Of a stretch of 64,000 nt of DNA, positions 34,291 through 47,057 are shown piece by piece; the stretch's first letter is position 1; each line of letters starts with the position of its first letter. This DNA is from Cololabis saira (lineage: Eukaryota > Chordata > Actinopteri > Beloniformes > Belonidae). The DNA lies in NCBI RefSeq assembly GCF_033807715.1, contig NC_084599.1, positions 14,606,625 to 14,670,624 on the forward strand. The letters run 5' to 3'. The notes under the pieces are model-generated. The model was not told the origin of the DNA. It did no database searches and worked only from the letters and a program-made list of their open reading frames with translations. Both the position numbers and the translations under genes were made by a program.

Positions 34291-37200
34291 GCTATCTAAA
34301 TGTTGCAAAGCAGCCTAAAAACAGAAGGAGGAAGGGGATTTCATTGTGGATGTGGTGCAGGCTTGTACAACAGAAAAAGAGGAATGGAGAGTGTCAATTG
34401 AAGTAAATAAGACAATAATAATACAGTTCACTGGCTGTGATCCCTCAGTGGCCAAGCATACTTTTTATTAACTCCTTTAAAACCTTAATTTAGATTAAAA
34501 ACTCTACTTTAACTCAAGATAGCAACTGTTTGAAGGAGTATTTGTATTTGCTTTATTTCTCTTTTCTTTTTTTTTTTTTACTAAAACCTGAGGTCTAAAG
34601 GAGAAGTTACCCTCTGTGCCATGTTTGCAGATTATTTACCATGAATCTGTATGAATCTGTAAGACGGGTGACCACAAAGTTTGACCAGAACTGTTGTTGA
34701 AAGATGAACCTTTCGTGGCTCGTGACTCCACCACTCACACTCGTCCTCGTTTCCATCAAAAACACTATGCCTAGATAAGAAATCCAATTAAGTCGCTGCT
34801 GTGGAGTCTTATTTCCCATCATTTCATACATGCCTATAAACAATAAGCCATCAAGAATGTAATCCATTTCTGTCATAGATATGCAAATGCTGTATTATTA
34901 GAGGGGACGGAACGTAACAAGGCAAATGAGTTTTGATCAGCAAAGATCACAACCGGGGTTCCACCATGGAGAAGGACTTACAGCGTTACGCCATGAAACC
35001 TCATGTCTGTCTGTGTGAAATTAAAATGACAGGCCTTTGATGCTTCCTGTTTGAATGGCATGTGTTGTGATTGATAATTATCTCATAGCTTCTTCAGTGG
35101 GGAACTGTTCAGTCTGTATCAAGAGTATGAAGTTTGCAGGTTGAACCCACCCCATGTGTCGGGTTACTCCTTCCTGCCTGGGTAACTAAAGCAAGTCTTT
35201 GACATGACCTTCAACACTAGAACCATCAGCTTTGGTGGGTTTACAGCAGTGGTATTATTTTGTAATTGCTTACTATGTTTTCATGTTTTTTTTTTGCAGT
35301 AGTGGACTTTATTTTTCTAGGTTTGACAGTTCATCCTGACTGTCAAACCTAGAAAAATAACAGGCTACAATGAATATAACTGCTTGTGTGAATGCAATTA
35401 AGTGTGTGAATGTAATGAATAATTCATGGTTTCATATTGTTATTTATTATAGTAAGGAATATTATTTTTAAATGTCGATGTTTTTAAATTGCAATTGAAG
35501 TGTTTTACACTTCAGGATTTAAACCCCCGAGGGACTCAAGTTTTAATGTCGAACAACAGTCCTGTGACAGCGGCATGCTGGCCAATGGTCAGCGTTGCTG
35601 GTTTTTATTTAGTTGGGAGTTGGGCTCATTAAAGGCAACATGAAAGTCAGAGTAACTCTCAGAAGCTGTCATTAAGCAGCGTAAGAACAGAGCTCTGAGT
35701 GCAGCAAGATGAGATGCATCTTCAGAGGAAACGCTGTGAAGTCCCATATATTACTTCTCAGTGGGTTTGAGGAATAGGGCAAGGCAACCTCAGAAAACTA
35801 ATTCTGGCCATAAGGCTATAGTTTATTCAGTAATTCTTGAAAAAAGCATCAGTGCACAAAGTAATTTATGAAAGACTTTTTATACACAACACCATTAAGT
35901 TCAGCTTAAATGCCTTTTTCTGTTCTTTTTTTTCTGGCATTTCTCAACCCTGGTAAGATTTCTACCATCTGGTCTGATACTTGGAGTTAGGAGCACCAAG
36001 AAGGTCAGATGTGTGTGACGCAGTGACCGTTTACATTACGTGGCTTTTTTGCAACAACATCCGTATCTGACACTGTGTCAGTTGTCATGGCTACAACTTT
36101 GTGCTCCAGCAAAATCAACATTACGGACAGAACATGAAAACATTTTTCTAAACTCATTCATTATATTAGTGAGAATAGACTTGAATACAGACTTTGACAT
36201 ATTTGATTCTCAGGAGATAAAACCTTTTATTGATTTTTATTCCTTTACGGGACAGTTTTGATGAAAACAAACCTGCACATGAAGTGTCCTTGACAATGAA
36301 GAGATGATGGTGAGACCTCATCCGTCAGACACGAGCTACCAGCAAAGTCATTACAGAAACATGAATGTCTTTGGAAATGTAACAAACTTATTTCAATATT
36401 CCTTATTTAAGCATGAAGAGTTTTGAATATTAAATAAAAAGTGATGCCTAATACCTATAAATAATAATGACTCGCTCAGAGAAATAAAATCCAGAGCCAT
36501 GACAGTCATTATTGTTCATGTTTAATTGATCAAACGCAGATCATATTCAGGTTATCTGGTTGTACAATAAATACAAGAACGCTATCCGTTCCACGTGTTT
36601 CCAAGTGATAATTACTACTACGATAAATTTGATTAACTGGGCTGAGTCAGTTAAAGATTGTGTTTTCTTCAATCATCTATTCTTTAGCAGTGAAGCTGGT
36701 GCTACTTAAATTTTTTAATGTTAAAGTTTTTAGATTTGGGAGTACAACAATGAAAAATAGACAAACTTTTACAAAATCCCTTTCACTGGGTGTTATGATT
36801 TTTTTTTTTTTTTTTAATATGAGTTTGGTAAGCCCTGGGTGAAACTAATTATTATTAGCTCTCTGAACATGTCTGTAATCGAAATATATCTGAGCCTAAA
36901 GTAATGATTTGATGCTTTTTGTAAACAGGCCACATTAATTTCGAAAGAAACAACCTCAGAAGCCAGAGCTGGGATCATTTACACCAACTATGATGCCCGC
37001 TGAGGCAATAGCACCATGTTCACCGATGTGAAGTGGAGCAGTGAAGAAACATTTCATAGTTTCAAAGTTTTGGTCAAAGCTCCTGTAAATCTGGTCCCTG
37101 ATGTTCCACATTTTGCTCAAAGACACTTCCCGGTGTTTGAAAAAAACTGTAGATAAGGTTGCAGTGCTTGATATATTGTAACCTGGTGGGTCAGTCGGTT

Positions 37201-37309
37201 ACACATCATGTTACAGTGAGCTGAAACTTTTCAAGGGAAGGTCACGTACACACTCAAGCACGCTCGCAGACACACGCAGTCTCTTTGGCTGGGCACAGCA
37301 GGTGTGTGT
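34291..37309. other. Intergenic DNA and probable oca2 3' UTR
   Basis: No gene. A perfect hairpin lies at 35310-35359. The oca2 3' UTR must lie just below 37310 on the minus strand, but I could not choose a polyadenylation signal with confidence. Confidence 0.4.
35310..35359. repeat. Perfect 21-bp inverted repeat (hairpin)
   Basis: Arms TATTTTTCTAGGTTTGACAG plus T, and the exact reverse complement, are separated by an 8-base loop TCATCCTG. Confidence 0.9.
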
Positions 37310-37397
37310 TTACATGTTCCACCCCAGTCCGATGTGGGTGGCCAGCAGGTAGCACATGGCGATCATACATGTCATTATCATCATGGGGAATCCCAAC
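37310..37397 (-). CDS. oca2: oca2 last exon: final membrane helix and stop
   Basis: After CCTCACAG it encodes (K)LGFPMMIMTCMIAMCYLL, then ATHIGLGWNM and TAA. The human protein ends in the same pattern (LGFPMM ... MCYLL ... GWN), with one extra Met here. Confidence 0.95.
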
Positions 37398-37664
37398 CTG
37401 TGAGGAGCAAGAAAATGGAAAATTAGCTGAGAAAAATGAGTGAATGGGCTACAAGCTGATGTAAATATGCACCAAGACATAACTTGATCCACTCATGACA
37501 TGCAACGTTTAAGTCACATGAGATGTAACTGAGAAGCTGGATTAACTTGAGCACTGTGTTTGTGTAACAGACATTATTCTTTAGTCTATAGCAGCTCCCC
37601 AGACAGTCAGGCAAAATACACAAATAAACACAAACCTATGTTTTATAATAAAGAGACTTGCACC

Positions 37665-38392
37665 ATGCAATGAGGTTCAAGGAACATTTTTGCATTGCGT
37701 TTGGGAATGTGATAAAATTAAAAAATTCTGAAGGGAGGTGATTGTTAAAACTGTGCTTATTCTGTCCTGCATGAATATCCCACTGGAGCCTACCTTGTTA
37801 TTGCTGCATTTATATCCAAAAGATCTTAATTTGAAACCCCAAGAACATAAATTTATTGATTTTGCTATATTGCAGGCAAAAAAGATCATCGCTCTCAATT
37901 GGAAGAAAACGGATGCTCCTACAATTGGTGCTTGGTTCAAGGCAATGGCACAATGTAGGTCAATGGAGAAAATAACTTATACACTAAAAAATAAACTTGG
38001 GATGTATGAAGAAATCTGGAAACCATTTGATCAATTTATTAAAAAAGGAGACATAGGGGCGCTTCTACGGGAGGACAATGCAGGGCAGGATACCTAAGAA
38101 GGAATCTGGAGGATGACAGGAAAAGGGCAATTTTTGATTATTTTGTTTAGGTTATGTATATCTTTAATTTCCTAGAGGTACCACTGGACTGTGTTGTTAT
38201 TTGGTACTAATATTAGGTACCAACTTTGGATTGTATAACAAGAAATATGTAAAGAGAGAAGGGATGTGGGGTGGGATGGGATGGGGGGGGGGTTAAAACT
38301 GTTAAGTCAGAACTAGATGTGAAATGTCCTTTATTGTAATATTCTGTTTGTAAATGAAAAAACAATAAAGATATTGTTAAAAAAAAAAAAAG
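37665..38392 (+). mobile_element. 5'-truncated L1 LINE insertion with target duplication
   Basis: The frame 37738-38097 encodes the very C-terminus of an L1-type ORF2: LLLLHLYPKDLNLKPQEHKF, then IDFAILQAKKIIALNWKK, then KNKLGMYEEIWKPF. It is preceded by a related CVWECDKIKKF segment ending in a stop near 37723. After the stop codon come a short UTR, AATAAAG and a poly-A run (about 38379-38390). A 13-bp duplication AGAGACTTGCACC flanks the insert (37652-37664 and 38393-38405). This is a textbook target-primed insertion. Confidence 0.9.
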
Positions 38393-41300
38393 AGAGACTT
38401 GCACCTGTCTTATCAAACAGTAATACTGACATCGTTGAACCTCTTCACAGCTTCAACTTCCAAATTTAATGCAAATCCAGTAATAATTTTTGTTTTGAAT
38501 TACAATTATAGTTATTTCCAGACACAATTAATCTCCAAATTGTCTCCAAATCACCACAACGAGCATTCTGGCCCACAGTCCAGACCCGCTGATCGTTCCT
38601 ATTTCTGCTATAAGTGGTGGCAGAGGGCGCCATCAAACAGGCTGAACTCCATACAACTACAGCATGAAACTTTAATAGCATCTCAGTTAAGTGTTAAAAG
38701 ATGTTAGGAGCTAAGTTTAGAAGAAAAACCTAACATAAAAACAACCAACAAGAGAAGTGATGATCAGGACAAAGGTTCCTGTCTGTTTAATTATGCTGCT
38801 TTCTTCCCTCCTTTCATCACTGTCTCGCTGTCAGTGGAAGTGCCGACGTGTTAAATGAGCTTTTAAACTTCATTGTTGCACTCTACTTTACATGATTGTC
38901 TTTGAATTTGTGGAGCGGGTGAAATTCGAGATAGTAATTATCGCCATTTTTAATTATTTCACTCTGCGACCTGATGTCAGGGATATTATTTATCCCGTTA
39001 ATCTCTAATGATATTTTTATGTAAAGAGGTGTTCTGAGGGTGCAGGGTTCATCTATTTAATCATGTTATATGCACAAAGATCTTTTTTCAAAAAATGATG
39101 AAAAATTACTGTTAAATTTGTAACTTTTCTGGCTTAAACCCATCACTCATCATCTTCTAATCATCTTCTGTTTCCAGATAACTTTCAATGACATTTCCTT
39201 TCAGCCTTTTAAAAGATAACTCTGATTTTAAAGATCATTTTATTAGCAGTTTACATTGTACCATTGTTCTTTTTGCCCATGGTTGTACGGGCCGCTACAT
39301 AATGTTTTTCTCAGTTTTCTAACTACACATTCATACAGCACTTCTTATTCCAAATGTGCACTTTATTTACATTATGCAGAGCTTTTTGCTGCGGCAGCAG
39401 TTGTGGATGGAACCCCTACCCTTCTCGGTACGGAGCAACCTGAACCTCGACTTTAAATTTCGACTTTACACTTAACTTCAACATCCTATCATATGACCAG
39501 TATCACTAGTACATTGTTATTATCCAGAAATTGGATGTCACATGTGTCATACCATTATTTACAATAGTTAATAGAAAAAAAGGTGACATATGACATAACA
39601 GCCTCACTTATCTTGCTTTACTATCAATACTGTATCTTTTTACAATAACAATTGTTTTCTTTGTGCTATTTGACCTTTTGCAATTTCAGTAAAAGGACTG
39701 CAAAATTTACCGAATCAGTGGTAAGCTAAATTATTGCAAATATCTTATTGTGATGCATGTGATGCATGACAGCATCCTGAGCCCCACAGGCTAAACATCG
39801 TTTCTCTCAAAGGAAGGTCAGAGCTGCACAGGCCCAGCAGAGCTGGAAGGACACATCAGCCTGCAGGTTAAGACATGTCATCCTGCTTTTTATGAACACT
39901 ACTGCTACTAGACATGGCACATTAGATTGATATATATATTATTTGTGCTATGAAATTGATTTGATTTTGCCATTTCCGTGGCACTCTTGTCATTTAGTCT
40001 GATGTCTCAGACCCTGTGATCTTCATCACAGAACAGAAGTAACTGTTGTCATGTTGGTGGCAGATTTCTATTCCTGAGGTAGCATACGTAATCTATCATT
40101 TGGATGAATACCATGTCCTATATGAGCACATGGCTGCTCTGAGGGCCAGGGATCCGTTTGCCTCAAGTCTATGACACAGATAAGGTTTGGAGGCCAAAAA
40201 CTCCAACACATGTATAGGCTAAAAAGCATGCTGGTAATCAATGTGTTCTACTGTATTTTTATGAATGTCAAAAACTATGTGATGCTTTTTCTGACAAAAG
40301 AAAGAAAAAATGTAATATTACTATTGCAAGAGTTGAACATGCTTAATTTAGTTCTAAATGGGAAAAAAGGGGAACATTTTAATCTTTATTTAAAATGCAT
40401 ATGGAAATGTCAAATTATAGCTTGATCTGAAAATAAATGGAGGTTAGTGAAGCACTTAAGCTCATGAATAATGATTTTGACACAGCACTGTGGTGCATTT
40501 AATTGAAACCAAGTCTTCGTGTTGTTAAGTGAAATGAGGACGACGTGAAGGTCAAAGTAATTATCATTTTTACATGTAAATGAAAGGAAATGTTGCTATT
40601 GACTTCATTTTTACACATTTATAGTAAATCCAGAAACTAGAAAAAACTGAACTGTTGGAAAATGCAGATTTTACTGAAGTTAATAATTACTTTTTCTTCT
40701 TTTTAGTTTTCGTTAAAACTTTTGCCACTTTAGCTCAGAACTGCTATTATAAACATCATGCTTTAAGATGTTTATAATAATATTTTTTTTTCTCAAGTAA
40801 AATTGAGAAATCGTTTTTAATGGGAATGTGTAAATCAACATCTGCTTTAAATCAAAACCCTATATATAACATATTTGATCTAGCCTGGATATGCAGACCT
40901 CAGCAATCACAGAACAGGCAACCTCACAAACAGATGCACCGCATGTGTTCTGCACACTTTTTTTCTCTTTTGTGCCACTCGGTCTCTTCTTCTGTAGCCC
41001 GAAGCCTGTCATCCTCTTAACTCCAAATTCTCCATAACTCTAAATAATGAAAACAATTCTCAATCACAACAATGTATGTATATGATATGATCCACCTCGG
41101 AGTAAAAGATGTGTTAAAAATATATATAAAAAATAAATAAAAAAACACGCCCATCTGCAGGAACTCTACGTAAAATAGATGACATGATTTTGTAAGGTCG
41201 AGGTCTTAACAGAGCATTAGCATGAGCTCACTTTGAAAATCCATTTAAGATCAATGGTGGTAGGAATCTGAACTGTTATCAGAAAAGCTGAAGTCACCTC

Positions 41301-41945
41301 TACACAAGGAAATCCTTATCGACTGAGCAACACACTCCATCACAAACGCAGCATGAAGTTACAGAGGGCACAAGAAAAAGCTGCAACAGCAGAAGGTTTA
41401 CCTTATCTAACGTCTACCTCATGGGCTCACACCTCCACTTAATTGCATATGATGGGAGCTTTTTGAAAGTCCTGATGGAGTCTCAAAGAGCGTCTTTACA
41501 CAAACTCACGCGGTGCACGTCTGGGGAGGCAGAACAGCATGAACTGTTCTTCATAGCAACAGCTGATGTGCTCTATGATTTATACAACACAGATTGGGGC
41601 TGAACCATTATGTTACCAGCAGAGATGCAAAGGGCTGCAAGGAAATATTAAATGTATAACATCGTGCTACAAAAAGGAAGATGCACAATGTGTAAGGAAA
41701 CTGCGCATGACTAGAAACCCTCTTTGTAGAAGCATCATATGGTCTTTTAGACCATCTTAGTTTAGCCTGTTTGCATGCTAACATTTGCAATTGAACAATT
41801 ATATAAGTAATTAAATAAATTAATTTCCTAAATATACAATACAGAATTTTTATGGTTGCTTTTGAAAAGTTTGGCCAAATAATGATAATGCCTCATGCCA
41901 AAAAAAATAGCTTTTTATCATAATAATTATGTTATCGTTGAAAGT

Positions 41946-42370
41946 GTCAGGGGAGTTGGACACAAATCCAGGAGACCACAGGAGTTTTTATTTGTTTAAA
42001 TAAAAGCTCTTTATTTGAACAAAAGGCACTGCTGAAAAACACCATCCTGAACCAAAAATGTGCATCAAAACTAAGGAAGAAAGAAAAAAATACGATGGAA
42101 TTCCAGGAAAGGGATGACAGACAAACAATATTTAGTCACACACACAGTCATAAAGCACAGGACAGGACCCTCATAATGGTAACACAAGAAAAATCAAAAT
42201 AATTCTAGAAAAACCCAGATGGTTGAACACAACAAACCACCTCAGCAATACGACAAAACACAAAACAGGCTGTAAAGCTGCTGTAAAGCATGAAACACAG
42301 GAAAACCCAAATCTACCAAAACCCTGCATCATATCAGAAACTGGCCAGAGAGTAAGACAAAAACTTTCCT
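41946..42370 (-). repeat. Possible LTR-like repeat, minus strand
   Basis: Read on the minus strand, it ends CTCCTGGATTTGTGTCC and then AACTCCCCTGACA, like the 3' ends of the repeats at 30202-30538 and 55423-55736. The other end is not defined. Confidence 0.3.
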
Positions 42371-44535
42371 TAACAAAATAAAAAATAAATAGAAGCAAAG
42401 TGCAGATGTGCAGAGAAAGGCATCACCATGCACTTCTAGCATTGGTTACAGAAAACGTGCCTCCATGCAGTTATTTGACTTTCCTGTTCAGTGTCTGTTC
42501 ATTTCGGGATCGCAACAAACTTCGATCACCATCAAAGAAAGAATTAGGTAGGATATTTTATGGCCGTATGAGTCCAATGTTGAACTGTGGAAGAAAGGAC
42601 TAACAATATATCAGGGTTCATCCAGAAGTCCTCACAAACAAAATGATTTTCAAGCTTGGGTGTGGATGCTGAGCAACTCCGGGGGAACGCAACACGACTG
42701 TGATAAACATCCTTGTAGACAATGTCCACCAGTCGATAATGTAATTAATTTATTCATTCATTTGGAATGATTGTGTCCAGAGATATGCCTGGCGGTGTGC
42801 ACAAACAACAGAACAGAATAAGGAGAGGGTTGTTTTTCATGATACAATACAAAAACCGTGGTTATATTTCAGACTGCAATTAAGGGGTAGAGTCAGCAAA
42901 GGTGCAAACTCTGCCAATATGGAGGTATAGCATATCAAGAGGAGATGCTTTCACCAAGATCTCTGGGTTAATGTTTGAGGAATGGCAGAGAATAAGGACC
43001 TGCAGGTATGAAGGATGTAACAGAGGCCATACCAGCTTACCGCTGAGCTATTCAGGGCCATTCATTTGCCTTTGCGATGGCCCATCAAAAAGGCATTCAT
43101 GTCCCCGTGGGCTACCGTGGCCCCTGGAATCAACCACCTGATACACCACTAGTTAGTCCCAGCTGTGTGGTGTGCAACACCGACTCCTCTTCCTTGTACC
43201 TGTCTCTCTGAACAGCTGTGACCCTTGAAACAGACAACCAATTACAGGCAGTGCCTGAGCCAAGAGCAATGCTTCTATCCAGGCAGTGTAAACATAGCTG
43301 CAGCAGGGCAAAGCAGAACTGACAGGCTGCAACTGTTTCTATCAGTTTCTATGAGATCCAACAGAGAAGCCCCTTCCTATGACTTTTCAGTGAAGAAAGC
43401 ACATTTTTCAACATAAATAACTGAAGTAAGACTTTCCGAAGATTATTTAATTGATTTTACTGGCTCTCTCTTGTGGAATTGACATCCATCTATCCAAATG
43501 TTGTCATGCCTTTAAACAATAATCAGATATTACTTGCAGTTACGTAATTTGTATTCTTTCAGCAGCAGCAATCAAACTCTGTCATCCCCCCCAGTGAAAA
43601 TATTTGTTAATCTTTGACGTGTCTTTATTGACAATAGCAGTTTAATGTAAGTAAAAGTTTGAAGTGAGCACAACCTGCATCAAATCTGTCACATAGTCCA
43701 GTAACTAAATGGTATCTCAGCCTCCCTTTCCAGTGTTACATACACTAAATTAGTAGTCCCATAATTCAAACAACTATGCCATTTTCAAAATGATCTAATC
43801 AGAGTCATATTCATCGTGTTTTCAACATTACTGACCGCTTCTGCTTCTCCGGCGAGCAAATCATGCCTGACAGTTACAGCAGCAGAATGGAAATTATCTG
43901 CGAGCAGATGGAAACTGGGGAGGCTATTTTGTTTCCAGCCTGAGATATAATTACTTTTTCAACATTTTTCTTTTTTATGCTACCACCAACCAGCTCTCAA
44001 ATCAAGCTCCCTGCGAGAGTTTCGTTCAGTATCAATTATATTGGCCACACAGGTCGGCAGTTAAGGCTTTTTTTCTGACACATTGCAGCGTCCTGTTTGC
44101 CATGGAAGGACCTTGCTACAGTCTGACTTCCACCAAACCTGCACGTCTCAGTGCCTTTATGAACTCTCTGACACAAATAAAAATCACTTCTCAGGCTAAG
44201 TTGACCCTGTGTTGTTGTTTCCCAGAGTTATAAATATCTGTGAAAAGAAGCTTGGGTATTTACAGCACTGCCTCTGATTTGTACATTTGTTGCGATGCCA
44301 CTAATACAAATTACTGGCATTTTCCACCCCAACATATGACAAACATTAATGTGTAAGTACCCCCTGGGGCAGAACAGCCTATGGTGAATTGTTCTCAGAA
44401 ATGGCCAAGTGTGACATTAGCCCACTAGACATACTAAAAACCAAGCAGCTTTCAAACATGCTGGTTGTGACCTCTCGCTGCCACTGGGCTGCTTACCAAT
44501 TTTTAAGTTATCGTGTTAGAAGAGGAAAGACTTAC

Positions 44536-44629
44536 TTGAAGAACTCCATAAAAGAAAAGCCATATCCATGTTGCTCAGCGATTCCTGCACAAACAACGTT
44601 GGCTGACGCTCCTATCAATGTGCCATTTC
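44536..44629 (-). CDS. oca2: oca2 exon (94 bp)
   Basis: Encodes (G)[19 protein letters not shown], then [11 protein letters not shown], between TTTTTCAG and GTAAGT. This is one of the most conserved P-protein segments, a re-entrant/helix region shared with ArsB-type permeases. The plus-strand frame 44389-44724 is its shadow. Confidence 0.96.
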
Positions 44630-45230
44630 CTGAAAAAGACATGAAAAAATGTTTACAAGAAAGCTGTGTAACTTTTGAAATGATTAATCCCAACAAGAAC
44701 GCAGCCCCATCTCGAATAGTTTAGACAAATATATTTTATACATCCAAACAAACAGTTGCAATTTTCTCTCCTCTTATTTCGGACTTCAACCTCAGTTCCT
44801 TTGTTCATATTCTTTCCAAACCATCTCAGTCAATTTAAACTGGCAGCAATTTGATAAACACTAAGGGCCTGATTTACTAAAGGTTTGCGTGTGTAAAAAC
44901 GTGTGCAAACTTGACATCACCCGCAAACCAAAGTGCCAGCTGATCTACTAACAGCGTGCAAAGAGGACTGCGCCTCTCAAATGAGCAAAATAGCACAAGC
45001 TGTTCATTTAGTACTTTTGCCCTGATGAATAATCAATATGGGGCGTACCCGCCAGAAAGCACTAAATACTGGGAGGGGAAAATGCAAATATGTCCATTTA
45101 CCACCCGCAATGAGATTTACCAAGCCTGAAAGTTATTGCAGGGATTGTGATTGCGTCTGTATTTAATACGTTCGAAAGGAAGGTGCTAATCTGCCCAGCA
45201 TTACGCACCGATGGCTGCTGTTATTGTGGT

Positions 45231-45668
45231 GTTGTGCCGTATTCAGCACCCCTGCCGTGAAAAGCACCCCCTCATACACACTCACACAAACACATACTTA
45301 GGAGTTTATATTATATATATTTACAAATATTATGGAAGACAAAACAGTAAGCAGGCTATTAATTAATGACATCAATAACCATTTACCCGATTTTTGTTAT
45401 CTGTGACTGTGATTGTGGGAAAGTATGACTATTGTGGAATCCATGAGCGCATTTAAACATGAATCATTAACACAAAACTGGACGCTAAACAGAACGTGAC
45501 ACGGAATGAGAATATAATTTTTGTCATTGTGTGTACGTTGTCATTTGTAGTAAATTAAACATGAGCATTTAGTCCTTTTTGACATTTACTCGTGAATAAG
45601 AGATCTGTGGGTAATATATGTCGACGAGGGGGTGCTTTTCACGGCAGGGGTGCTGAATACGGCACAAC
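45231..45668. mobile_element. Nested element with perfect 43-bp inverted ends
   Basis: Bases 45231-45273 (starting GTTGTGCCGTATTCAGCACC) are exactly the reverse complement of 45626-45668. The interior is A/T-rich and non-coding. It sits inside the Harbinger element, just downstream of the Myb ORF. The lack of any mismatch suggests a recent insertion or gene conversion. A flanking duplication is not clear. Confidence 0.75.
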
Positions 45669-45758
45669 AGGTGACATCGCCAAAATCAAAGAATACGCAG
45701 AGAGAGAGTGTCTTTGCCGAAGTTTTATTAAATGCCACTTTTTCTTTAGTTCTTCGCC

Positions 45759-45989
45759 TTATATCTTGCCACCTTCTTTTAACCTCATCTGCTGTTCTTT
45801 TTGTCTTATAACTGCATTTATTCTATCGCAGATTTTCTCCCATATTGCGTTTCTTTTGGTAATGTTTACATTTCTTTGCTGTAGTTCATGAATGTGTTTA
45901 TTTGCCTCTTCCACTAATATCTCTAACTCCAACTCGTCAAATTTCATTTTGCGCTTGCGACTATCCTGCTTTCCATCCAAAGTCTCCAT
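45759..45989 (-). CDS. Myb/SANT-like protein of the Harbinger element (truncated)
   Basis: 76 residues beginning METLDGKQDSRKRKMKFDEL. It then carries EILVEEANKHIHELQQRN and ITKRNAIWEKICDRINAV, the usual Myb/SANT-like DNA-binding text of fish Harbinger accessory proteins, and stops after LKEGGKI. Full proteins of this type are longer, with a C-terminal coiled part. Here the frame ends about 90 bases before the nested 438-bp element. It probably binds the element's ends and brings in the transposase (family knowledge). Whether it is expressed is unknown. Confidence 0.65.
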   Translation of the reverse strand: METLDGKQDSRKRKMKFDELELEILVEEANKHIHELQQRNVNITKRNAIWEKICDRINAVIRQKEQQMRLKEGGKI

Positions 45990-46169
45990 GGCGCAAACCG
46001 TAAGACACGCAACACCTCATTTAAATACTGCTGTTTGCACCTGTTATCAATTGCGCAAGCATTCTTAGTTGATCACCCGCAAAACACACAACAACAGCAC
46101 GTGCAAACTTTTTCAGTGCACACGCAATTTAGTACTCTTTATTTAGGATCTTAGTAAATCAGGCCCTAA

Positions 46170-47057
46170 GTGTTTAGAGTGGTACAATGTGTCATGCCGA
46201 CTTTACAAATAATATTGACACCCCCCATAAAGGATATATATGTCCATCCAGCTCACACCAAGCGTTCTCTCCCCAACTGTGCACCTTGGAGGTAAAATAC
46301 CAGCTCACAGACAGGAGGAGGAAGTGAGAAACCAGGAAATGGAAAAATACTTTTCCCTTCTTTGAATCCCCATGAGGAGCGATGAGGCTTGATGAAGGAG
46401 CTATAGAATAAGCAAGGATGCACAGGACAGCTATGTACTTTGTGGAGGTTTTTTTTCAGAACCGGTGATGCAAAAGTACGTGTGAAACCTTTATCATGCG
46501 GTGAATATAAATTACCCGAATTCAGGAGATGTGAGAGGCGGTGGGAGCTCAGAGATGTTGTTTACTTTCAATGAAAGGTGCTGCATGGGCAAGTAATCCC
46601 AAAATAAACTCAAAGGAAATTGAGAAAACAGAATGCAAAAAAAAAAAGTCATGCTGCAACAGAGAGAAAAAAATTGAGAGATAACAGACAGACCAGCAGG
46701 GACAAAGAGAAATAAAAGACATTGGTCATTTCTCAATATGCGTTACTGTGCATTCTTTCATTCCTGTGAAACGTCATCTGCAGCTGAAGTATGTTCGAAT
46801 TGCAAGAACCCATCTGAAAACGAACAAACGAAAGGCATGGATGTGTTTTCACTCCGGCCATTTTTTCGAGGATGCACCTGGTGGAGTCTTGAGTAGACTT
46901 GAGATGGCAAAGTATCCCAGAATGCATTTGCGCCAACAAGGCTAAGAGGTAAAAGGAGTAAATATAAAGTTACTACTTTATTTTTGCTTGACTGAATATA
47001 GAATATATATATAAGATGTTTTCATGCAATAATATAATCATTATAACTTTGTATTTG
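46170..47057. other. oca2 intron, no gene seen
   Basis: Short frames only. Bases 47045-47057 (AACTTTGTATTTG) are the left copy of the Rex3 target duplication. Confidence 0.5.

Larger units (their letters stand above)
37398..44535. other. oca2 last intron (minus-strand gene), 7.1 kb
   Basis: Holds the L1 insertion at 37665-38392 and an LTR-like repeat near 41946-42370. Otherwise it is A/T-rich DNA with short chance frames. No exon, RNA gene or second gene was recognised. Confidence 0.5.
44865..46166. mobile_element. Harbinger-type element with Myb/SANT ORF
   Basis: Perfect 16-bp inverted ends GGGCCTGATTTACTAA are flanked by TAA on both sides (44862-44864 and 46167-46169), fitting the TWA duplication of PIF/Harbinger. 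On the minus strand 45989-45759 encodes the accessory Myb-like protein. A 438-bp TIR element is nested at 45231-45668. No transposase is visible. Length is 1302 bp. Confidence 0.85.

Noticed and set aside
44389..44724. 111-residue plus-strand frame
   Set aside because: Antisense of the oca2 exon at 44536-44629, which has proper splice sites on the minus strand.
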